From contig NZ_CP141285.1 in the NCBI RefSeq assembly GCF_035319885.1, positions 744,001 through 808,000 of the forward strand: DNA of 64,000 bases. Direction: 5' to 3'. Positions within the stretch are counted from its first letter, which is position 1, and each line of letters starts with the position of its first letter. Source of the stretch: Altererythrobacter sp. H2 (GTDB lineage: Bacteria; Pseudomonadota; Alphaproteobacteria; Sphingomonadales; Sphingomonadaceae). Made by a program: the position numbers and the translations under genes. This document shows, in pieces, positions 58,155 to 64,000 of the stretch. The notes beneath the pieces are model-generated. The model was not told the origin of the DNA. It worked only from the letters and a program-made list of their open reading frames with translations, and did not search any database.

Positions 58155-59489
58155 ATGCTAAAGGTTCTCGCCAATCGCCCCTACCGCCACCTGTTCTTCG
58201 CGCAGGTCATCGCGCTGGTGGGCACCGGGCTGGCGACCGTTGCGCTCGGCCTGCTCGCCTATGAGATTGCCGGCGCCGACGCTGGTGCGGTTCTGGGGAC
58301 CGCGCTGGCGATCAAGATGGTCGCCTATATCGGCATCGCGCCGGTCGTGGGCGCATACGCCGACCGCCTACCCCGCAAGAGCCTGCTGGTGGCGATGGAT
58401 CTGGTGCGCGCCGGCGTCGCGCTTGTGCTGCCCTTCGTCGACGCGGTGTGGCAGGTCTACCTGCTCATCTTCCTGCTGCAATCGGCTTCGGCGGCCTTTA
58501 CGCCGACCTTCCAGGCCACCATCCCCGAAATCCTGCCAGACGAGGAGGAGTACACCAACGCGCTGTCGCTCTCGCGACTGGCCTACGACCTCGAAAGCCT
58601 GCTCAGCCCGATGCTGGCGGCGCTGCTGCTGACCGTCATCAGCTTCCACTGGCTGTTCGCGGGAACTTCGGTGGGCTTCCTCGTCTCGGCGCTGCTGGTC
58701 GTGACGTCGGCGCTGCCGCACCGCAAGGCGGCAGCACGCGCGGTCGAAAACGCGTGGCGAAAAACGACTCGCGGGGTGCGCATCTATCTCAAGACGCCGC
58801 GGCTTGTTGGTCTGCTGGCGGTGACTCTCGCGGCCGCGGCGGGCAGCGCGATGGTGGTCGTCAACACCGTGGTTCTGGTCAAGGGGATGGGTGGCTCGCA
58901 GCAGGACGTGGCGCTGGCGCTGGCCGCCTATGGCGGCGGCTCCATGCTGATTGCGCTGGCGCTGCCACGTGTCCTGCGAAGGCTGAGCGAGCGCACTACG
59001 ATGCTGATCGGAGCCGGCGTACTGTGCGCGGTGTTGCTCGCGTTCGCCATGGCGACTCCCACGCTGCCGCCCGATGCGATGTGGCCGTTCCTGCTGGCGG
59101 AATGGCTGGTCATGGGCGCGGGCTATTCTCTGTGCGTCACCCCCGGTGGACGTCTGCTGCGCCGGTCCTCCAACGAAGCGGACCGTCCGGCGCTATTCGC
59201 GGCCCAGTTCGCGCTGAGCCATGTCGGCTGGCTGCTCGCCTATCCGGTAGCAGGTCAGGCCGGTGCGCTTCTCGGGATGCCGGCGGCATCCGGGCTGCTG
59301 GCCGCCATCGCCGCGACCGGACTGGTCGCCGGCCTGTGGAAGTGGCCTGCGGTCGATCCCGAAGCGGTCGAACACGACCACTCTGACTTGCCTCCCGGCC
59401 ATCCCCATCTTCGCGGGCAAGGCGCCGGGCCCCATCGGCACCCCTATGTGATCGACGATCTGCACGTGGAATGGCCGGGCAGGAACTAG
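58155..59489 (+). CDS. MFS exporter with histidine-rich C-terminal tail (NreB-like)
   Basis: 444 residues, about 12 membrane segments (LFFAQVIALVGTGLATVALGLLAYEIAG, GIAPVVGAYADRLPRKSLLVAMD, the MFS motif A region). The last ~45 residues form a cytoplasmic tail with many His (EHDHSDLPPGHPHLRG, GPHRHPYVIDDLH), as in NreB-type nickel/cobalt exporters. It closes the czc cluster and probably exports cytoplasmic metal to the periplasm for CzcCBA. ATG 58155 follows GGACCTAGGAAAA. It converges with the TlpA-like gene. Confidence 0.88.
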   Translation: MLKVLANRPYRHLFFAQVIALVGTGLATVALGLLAYEIAGADAGAVLGTALAIKMVAYIGIAPVVGAYADRLPRKSLLVAMDLVRAGVALVLPFVDAVWQVYLLIFLLQSASAAFTPTFQATIPEILPDEEEYTNALSLSRLAYDLESLLSPMLAALLLTVISFHWLFAGTSVGFLVSALLVVTSALPHRKAAARAVENAWRKTTRGVRIYLKTPRLVGLLAVTLAAAAGSAMVVVNTVVLVKGMGGSQQDVALALAAYGGGSMLIALALPRVLRRLSERTTMLIGAGVLCAVLLAFAMATPTLPPDAMWPFLLAEWLVMGAGYSLCVTPGGRLLRRSSNEADRPALFAAQFALSHVGWLLAYPVAGQAGALLGMPAASGLLAAIAATGLVAGLWKWPAVDPEAVEHDHSDLPPGHPHLRGQGAGPHRHPYVIDDLHVEWPGRN

Positions 59490-59561
59490 AGTCGGAATCT
59501 GTCTAGGCACACGACTTATCACCGTTCGGGGTCGATCTTGCGGCGTGGTGCGAACTTCGGC

Positions 59562-60368
59562 TTACTCGGCGCCGGATCGTTGAAGATCGCTGATCGAAGC
59601 CATGAGCGCAGCTCTGGAAATCTCCCCAACGTGCACTTCGGTGACCACGCCATCTGCCGAAACGAACGCAGTCGTCGGCAACGCCGCTGACCCCAGCGCT
59701 TGGCCGACAACGCCTTGGGCGTCCCGCAAGACGTTCGAGGAAACCAGTCCCTCTTCTCGAAGAAAAGCGGAAACCCGCTCCGCATCTTCGCCTTGGTTGA
59801 TCAGCAAGACCGGTACGTCACGGTTTGCTGCGGCGACCTGCGCAAGCATCGGCATCTCGCGTCGACACGGTCCGCACCATGTCGCCCACAGGTTAATGAC
59901 GAAGGGCCGTCCGCGGAACGAGTCCAGTGCGACCGATCCTCCATCGAGGCGCTCGACCGCAAGCGACATGGGCAGTGGGTTAGGGGGCGGCTGTATCTGG
60001 CGATCCGCAATAGCCCAGATCGCGGTGACCCCGATCAACGCGGCAAGAGCGAGCGCAAGCGCCGTGCCGCGTAGCATCACAAGAAGAGCCAGGACGGCGG
60101 CTGCGAGGCCGAAGGCCGGAGAAAAGCCCCCTTGCCACAGATAGGCAGCGGTCCAGGGCTCGACGGCAAATGCCGGCCAATTCTCGGCGATGAAACCAGC
60201 TCGGGCAGCGACAATCCCGACGGTCATGGCGATAAGGGAAGGCCGGACCGGTTCGCCATCGGTCCACCTGCGGCCATACGAAACCACCGCGACGAACGCC
60301 CAAAGCGCTGCGACCGCAAGCAAGCGCTCAGCGGCAATAGCAAGCGGGCCGAATTGGAGCGTGTTCAT
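59562..60368 (-). CDS. Membrane-anchored TlpA-like thioredoxin with Lgt-like membrane domain
   Basis: 268 residues from ATG 60368. Residues ~8-130 hold about four membrane segments (ERLLAVAALWAFVAVVSYG, SLIAMTVGIVAARAGFIAENW, AFGLAAAVLALLVML, ALALAALIGVTAIWAIAD), with a layout reminiscent of the prolipoprotein diacylglyceryl transferase fold but too short. The rest is a thioredoxin/TlpA domain with FVINLWATWCGPCRREMPML and a cis-Pro-type ALPTTAFV. It should reduce periplasmic disulfides. It ends the minus-strand sulfur gene group, 26 bases beyond the SulP stop. Confidence 0.88.
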   Translation of the reverse strand: MNTLQFGPLAIAAERLLAVAALWAFVAVVSYGRRWTDGEPVRPSLIAMTVGIVAARAGFIAENWPAFAVEPWTAAYLWQGGFSPAFGLAAAVLALLVMLRGTALALALAALIGVTAIWAIADRQIQPPPNPLPMSLAVERLDGGSVALDSFRGRPFVINLWATWCGPCRREMPMLAQVAAANRDVPVLLINQGEDAERVSAFLREEGLVSSNVLRDAQGVVGQALGSAALPTTAFVSADGVVTEVHVGEISRAALMASISDLQRSGAE

Positions 60369-60394
60369 TGGGTTGTCGCAGCCGCAGCAGTCGT

Positions 60395-62173
60395 TCAAAT
60401 GAGGCCGCGCGCGAGCCAAAGGTCCTCGCGCCGTTCAACAGCTTCATCGTCAGCCGATGAAACCAGGGTTGCAAACGCATCGTCCTGCGACAGGAAGATC
60501 CGCCCGGTCAGGTCACCGAGCAGGCGCGATCGCCGGAGCCGGTCCATGACGGGTCCCTTCACCTCGGACAGGTGCAACTTGATCCCCGCGTCGGCAAGGC
60601 GATGATTGATGGCTTCCAGGCTTTCCAGTGCCGACGCGTCGACCGCGTTGATCGCCGAGCCCATGAGAATGAGATGGCGGACCTCGGGCCTTTCCGCGAC
60701 GACCTCCAGCACATGCTCCTCGAGCCAACGGGCGTTAAGGTACGTCAAACTTTCATCGACGCGGATTGTCACAATCTTGGGATCGGTGATTACTTTATGC
60801 CTTTCGACGTTGCGGAAGTGCTCGGTGTTCGGCACGCGGCCCACGATCGCCGAATGAGGCCGCGAGGTCCGCCACAGCAATAAGGCGAGGCTGAGGCCAA
60901 CTCCCGCGACGACGCCAGGTTCTACTCCGAGGCCCAGGGTAACGAGAATGGTGGCGGCCATGGCTGCGAAATCGGCCCGCGAATATCGCCACACGTTTCG
61001 CACGGTTCCGAAATCGACGAGGCTCAGCACCGCCACGATAATCGTGGCGGCTAGGGTAGCAATCGGGAGCGACACCAACAGCGGGGTCAGAAACAACGCG
61101 GCGATGGCGATACCCACGGCGGTCATCGCACCGGCGGCGGGGGTTTCCGCCCCGGCATCGAAATTGACGACGCTGCGGGCGAACCCGCCGGTCACGGGAT
61201 AGCCGCCCGAGAAGGAGGCGGCGATGTTGGCCGCGCCGAGGCCAATGAGCTCCTGGTCAGGGTCGATCCGCTGCCGCCGCTTCGCCGCCAGCGTCTGGGC
61301 GACGGAGACAGACTCTACGAAGCCGATCACTGACAGCAGCAAGGCAGGCACCAGCAACTGCTGCCACAGACCAAGATCCAACAAAGGGATCGTCAAGGGA
61401 GGGAGGCTTTGAGGTATCTCACCCACCACCTTCACGCCTTGGCTTTCCAGGTCGAAAACGATGACAGCAAGGGTGGAGACCGCCACAGCGGCAATGGGAG
61501 CAGCCTTGGCGACCAGGTCCGCGGGGCGGGCGGGCATGCCGCACTTTATCAGGCTCGGCTTCAAACCCTTGCGCACCAAGAACAGAAAGACGAGCGAGGC
61601 GCTCCCGATCACGAGCGTCGGTAAATTGGTCGCGCCCAGATTGCGCGCCAAGGTAACGAGCAGTTCGGGCATCGCCTCGCCCGACGCCTGGATGCCCAAG
61701 ATCGACTTCAACTGGCTGGTCGCAATGATGATGCCCGATGCGGTAATGAAGCCTGAAACGACGGGATGGGAAAGCAGATTGGCGAGGAAGCCGAGCTTGA
61801 GCACCCCCATCAGCACGAGGATCAGACCGGACAGAAGAGCCAGCACCAGCGCCGCGGCTATGAACTCGGCGCTGCCCGGGGGCCCAACGGTGCCGGCCGC
61901 CGCCAGGGTCATGAGCGAGATGACCGCCACCGGGCCTACCGCGAGCGTGCGGCTCGTGCCGAAGATCGCATAAGCGATGATTGGAAGGATCGAGGCGTAA
62001 AGGCCGACTTCGGGCGGCAGCCCCGCGAGCATGGCATAGGCCAGGCTTTGGGGGATAAGCATGATAGTGACGATGCCCGCCGCCACGCCGTCATTTGCAA
62101 GCGTCTGGCGGTTATAGCTCCTGCCCCAAGCGAGGAGGGGCAGATAGCGGTCGAGCTTCGCCACGAAAGTCAA
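60395..62173 (-). CDS. SulP-family sulfate/anion transporter with complete STAS domain
   Basis: About 592 residues. Start is uncertain: TTG 62173 overlaps the upstream stop (TTGA) and gives MTFVAKLDRYLPLLAWG; GTG 62164 is an alternative. SulP marks: ANDGVAAGIVTIMLIPQSLAYAMLAGLPPEVGLYAS, LLSHPVVSGFITASGIIIATSQLK, FSGGYPVTGGFARSVVNFDAGAETPAAGAM. The C-terminal STAS domain is complete (VTIRVDESLTYLNARWLEEHVLEVV, HLILMGSAINAVDASALESLEAINHRL). It moves sulfate or a related anion over the inner membrane; the sulfur-related neighbours support a sulfur oxyanion. Confidence 0.9.
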   Translation of the reverse strand: MTFVAKLDRYLPLLAWGRSYNRQTLANDGVAAGIVTIMLIPQSLAYAMLAGLPPEVGLYASILPIIAYAIFGTSRTLAVGPVAVISLMTLAAAGTVGPPGSAEFIAAALVLALLSGLILVLMGVLKLGFLANLLSHPVVSGFITASGIIIATSQLKSILGIQASGEAMPELLVTLARNLGATNLPTLVIGSASLVFLFLVRKGLKPSLIKCGMPARPADLVAKAAPIAAVAVSTLAVIVFDLESQGVKVVGEIPQSLPPLTIPLLDLGLWQQLLVPALLLSVIGFVESVSVAQTLAAKRRQRIDPDQELIGLGAANIAASFSGGYPVTGGFARSVVNFDAGAETPAAGAMTAVGIAIAALFLTPLLVSLPIATLAATIIVAVLSLVDFGTVRNVWRYSRADFAAMAATILVTLGLGVEPGVVAGVGLSLALLLWRTSRPHSAIVGRVPNTEHFRNVERHKVITDPKIVTIRVDESLTYLNARWLEEHVLEVVAERPEVRHLILMGSAINAVDASALESLEAINHRLADAGIKLHLSEVKGPVMDRLRRSRLLGDLTGRIFLSQDDAFATLVSSADDEAVERREDLWLARGLI

Positions 62174-62511
62174 CGCGGCTTGTTGGCAAGGTCCCACAGA
62201 CCAGCGGCTCTCGCCCCGGTTCGGCAGAAGCCGACGACCTTGCCGTCGCACTGACTTACCGCCTCGGCGAACCTGGCGGCGTCTTCGGGGGTGGCCTGGC
62301 CTGGCACGACCGGGATATGCGTGTAGGCAAGGCCATGTCGCTTGGCCTCGGCCTCCAGCTCGGCTGATTTGGGTTGTCCGGGCTCTTCGTCGTCTGGCCG
62401 GGCGTTGATGATGCCCGTGTAGCCTTGCGCGGCAAGCTCGCTGATCTCTGCCGGTTCGACTTGCGGGCGCACGGCGAGGTTCGGTGAAAGCTGTTTGTAT
62501 TCCGTCATCAT
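62170..62511 (-). CDS. TIGR01244-family phosphatase/sulfurtransferase-like protein
   Basis: 113 residues. YKQLSPNLAVRPQVEPAEISELAAQGYTGIINARPDDEEPGQP, then YTHIPVVPGQATPEDAARFAEAV and the loop VGFCRTGARAAGLW match the TIGR01244/Blh N-terminal family, with Cys-x-x-Gly-x-Arg as in dual-specificity phosphatases and sulfurtransferases. In Blh proteins this domain is fused to a persulfide-type beta-lactamase-fold enzyme; here that enzyme is separate, at 63409. The first position of the loop is Phe rather than the usual His. Confidence 0.88.
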   Translation of the reverse strand: MMTEYKQLSPNLAVRPQVEPAEISELAAQGYTGIINARPDDEEPGQPKSAELEAEAKRHGLAYTHIPVVPGQATPEDAARFAEAVSQCDGKVVGFCRTGARAAGLWDLANKPR

Positions 62512-62518
62512 CGGTCTC

Positions 62519-62965
62519 CTAACTTGCGGATTGTGTTGTCGGCACAGTATTTGCGGGCACGGGCAGCAGGCGATGTGCGATCATGCCGACGAGCATGGCC
62601 GCCACGAACAGCCACGCTTGCCACGCGCCCAGCGCCAGCCCCGCCAGCGCGGGTCCGGGGCAGAAGCCGGCAATGCCCCAGCCGATACCGAACAGCGCCG
62701 CACCGCCGAGCAGGCGCCTGTCGGGCGCAGCGTTCTCCGGAACAAAGAACCGGCTCGCGAGGACGGGCTGCGCGAGCTTGCGTCGGATCATGTAGGCGAG
62801 CGCGGACGGAATAAGGGCTGCGCCCATCACGAACATCAGCGTAGGATCCCATTGCCCGGCGACGTCGAGAAAGGCCCGGACCCTTGCAGGGTTGACCATG
62901 TCGGACAGGACCAGTCCCGCGCCGAAGATCGCGCCGACCAACAGCGCTGCCAAGACGTTGCGCAT
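62519..62965 (-). CDS. YeeE/YedE-family half transporter (second)
   Basis: 148 residues, four membrane segments. LAALLVGAIFGAGLVLSDMVNPARVRAFLDV, then GGAALFGIGWGIAGFCPGPALAGLALG with the conserved Cys in GFCPGPA. The family imports thiosulfate or related sulfur species; split halves, as here, usually act together. Ends 8 bases before the TIGR01244 gene and starts 3 bases after the other half. Confidence 0.92.
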   Translation of the reverse strand: MRNVLAALLVGAIFGAGLVLSDMVNPARVRAFLDVAGQWDPTLMFVMGAALIPSALAYMIRRKLAQPVLASRFFVPENAAPDRRLLGGAALFGIGWGIAGFCPGPALAGLALGAWQAWLFVAAMLVGMIAHRLLPVPANTVPTTQSAS

Positions 62966-62967
62966 CG

Positions 62968-63396
62968 TCAGATTCCCAGCAGGTGGCGCATGACGAACAC
63001 TGTCAGCGCGGCGGTGGCCATGAAGGTCAGCGTGGCAAAGATCGAGCGTGGCGCCAGCCGCGCCATCCCGCAGACACCGTGCCCGCTGGTGCAGCCATTG
63101 CCCAGCCGCGTGCCGAACCCGACCAAGAGGCCTGCGACGATAAGAGCGCCGGGTGACGCGTCTATGATCAGATCGGGCCGGCGCACGAAGGTGGCGATCA
63201 AGACGGCGCCCAAGGGCAGGCCGACGATAAAGGCCCCCGCCTGCCGCCACGGCGGGCCGCCTGGGTCGACCCGGGTCGCCGTGGCGAGCATCCCGGAGAC
63301 GCCAGCGATGCGGCCATTCAGCAGCAACAGCAGCGCCGCTGCGGCGCCGATCAACAACCCGCCCGCAATCGCCACAAAGGGTGAGAGTGGTTCCAT
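62968..63396 (-). CDS. YeeE/YedE-family half transporter (first)
   Basis: 142 residues, about four membrane segments. AIAGGLLIGAAAALLLLLNGRIAGVSGML, and VGFGTRLGNGCTSGHGVCGMARLAPRSIFATLTFMATAALTVF with the conserved Cys-containing GNGCTSGHGVCG motif. Pairs with the following half to make one sulfur-compound channel. 12 bases after the metallo-beta-lactamase-fold gene, so the operon runs right to left. Confidence 0.92.
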   Translation of the reverse strand: MEPLSPFVAIAGGLLIGAAAALLLLLNGRIAGVSGMLATATRVDPGGPPWRQAGAFIVGLPLGAVLIATFVRRPDLIIDASPGALIVAGLLVGFGTRLGNGCTSGHGVCGMARLAPRSIFATLTFMATAALTVFVMRHLLGI

Positions 63397-63408
63397 GTCT
63401 CTGGCTTC

Positions 63409-64000
63409 CTATCGCAGCACGTTGAGCGGCAGCTTCAGGTAAACCTCGCCGTTGTCCTCGGGCTCGGGCAAGTGGCCTGCACGCATGTTGACCTGGATGG
63501 CCGGCAGGATCAGCTTGGGCATGTCCAGCGTGGCGTCGCGCTGGGTGCGCATCGCGACGAACTCGTCCTCGCTCACGTCCTTATGCAGGTGTACGTTTCC
63601 GGTCCGCTCCGCGAGCATGGTGGTTTCCCATACGAAGTGATCGCGATTGGGCGCCTTGTAATCGTGGCACAGGAACACCCGGGTTGCGTCGGGAAGTTCC
63701 ATCAAGCGGCGCACCGAGCGGTACAGCGCGCGGGCGTCGCCGCCCGGAAAATCGGCGCGGGCAGAACCATAGTCCGGCATGAACATCGTATCGCCGGTGA
63801 ACAGCGCGTCGCCGATAACGTAAGCCATATCGGCAGGCGTATGCCCGGGGACATGCAGCGCGATCAGCTGGAGTTCCCCGATCCGCAGCGTGTCGCCGTC
63901 GTTCAACAGCACATCGAATTGCGAGCCGTTACGCTGAAACTGCGTACCCTCGTTGAAGATCTTGCCAAAGACGTTCTGAACCGTGATGATTTCTGCCCCG
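63409..64000 (-). CDS. Metallo-beta-lactamase-fold persulfide-dioxygenase/Blh-like hydrolase (start outside window)
   Basis: About 196 residues are visible; the frame is open to base 64000 and the N-terminal HxHxDH metal motif lies beyond. Seen are [51 protein letters not shown] (His and bridging Asp), VFLCHDY (final His) and the family end [20 protein letters not shown]. This fits the ETHE1/Blh branch, whose members oxidise persulfides, first in this sulfur operon. Confidence 0.9.
   Translation of the reverse strand, partial: GAEIITVQNVFGKIFNEGTQFQRNGSQFDVLLNDGDTLRIGELQLIALHVPGHTPADMAYVIGDALFTGDTMFMPDYGSARADFPGGDARALYRSVRRLMELPDATRVFLCHDYKAPNRDHFVWETTMLAERTGNVHLHKDVSEDEFVAMRTQRDATLDMPKLILPAIQVNMRAGHLPEPEDNGEVYLKLPLNVLR

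Overview
The window looks like a high-GC alphaproteobacterial chromosome, most likely from the order Sphingomonadales. The signs are the style of the TonB-dependent receptor, the P4-type integrase in a tRNA-Leu gene, the NodT-type efflux proteins and the czc cluster with its companion genes. No 16S rRNA is present, so the genus is not fixed.

Layout. 1-4.2 kb is ordinary core sequence: a dienelactone-hydrolase-family gene cut by the window edge, a single-domain response regulator coupled to a small hypothetical gene, an SPFH/NfeD pair and an NDUFA9-like NAD(P)-binding protein. tRNA-Leu(CAG) lies at 4187-4273, and its 3' end and flank are repeated imperfectly at 29537-29606. This brackets a genomic island of about 25 kb, with a second island remnant in tandem behind it. 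The left end of island 1 (4.4-8.6 kb) is a graveyard: an integrase without its C-terminal half-site, a lytic transglycosylase without its C-terminus, a primase-like gene, an internally deleted strawberry-notch-type helicase and the N-terminal third of a P450. Then comes an intact catabolic operon (8.8-19.7 kb): GntR regulator, nitronate monooxygenase-like protein, Coq4-like protein, thiolase-like/DUF35 pair, two acyl-CoA dehydrogenases, acyl-CoA synthetase, Baeyer-Villiger monooxygenase and alpha/beta hydrolase. A TonB-dependent receptor follows. Together they suggest uptake, ring or side-chain oxygenation, ester cleavage, CoA activation, dehydrogenation and retro-aldol cleavage of an unknown terpenoid- or steroid-like substrate. 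Island 1 ends with an EmrAB/outer-membrane-factor efflux operon, a broken MarR gene and an orphan MCE protein.

29.5-41.2 kb is the second accessory block: remnants of integrase, ParB, response regulator and ArdC; a 550-residue membrane protein with a possible PD-(D/E)XK-like core; an alpha/beta hydrolase-thioesterase pair; and a second EmrAB/outer-membrane-factor operon facing an intact MarR gene followed by a UbiB-type kinase gene. A near-identical 19-base operator-like sequence stands before both efflux operons and before the hydrolase pair, which suggests one MarR regulon.

41.5-50.1 kb is again scarred: an outer-membrane factor with an RND pump that lost its N-terminal third, a SulP transporter cut inside its STAS domain and joined tail to tail with a cut SDR gene, two intact small envelope genes (DUF1269 type and a lipoprotein), and decayed pieces of a metal-resistance operon. 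50.2-59.5 kb is an intact czcCBA divalent-cation efflux cluster with companions (histidine-rich secreted protein, HupE-like protein, periplasmic protein, YqaA/DedA-like protein, MFS exporter with a histidine-rich tail). 59.5-64 kb, on the minus strand, is a sulfur/persulfide-type operon: membrane-anchored TlpA-like protein, SulP transporter, TIGR01244 phosphatase-like protein, two YeeE/YedE half-transporters and a metallo-beta-lactamase-fold protein running off the end.

A recurring theme is genes cut in mid-domain and joined directly to other cut genes with no insertion sequence between them (near 5.36, 7.22, 8.03, 8.15, 28.05, 29.74, 30.71, 45.37, 47.16, 49.13 and 49.83 kb). All functional names rest on motifs and family memory read by eye; no database search was possible.
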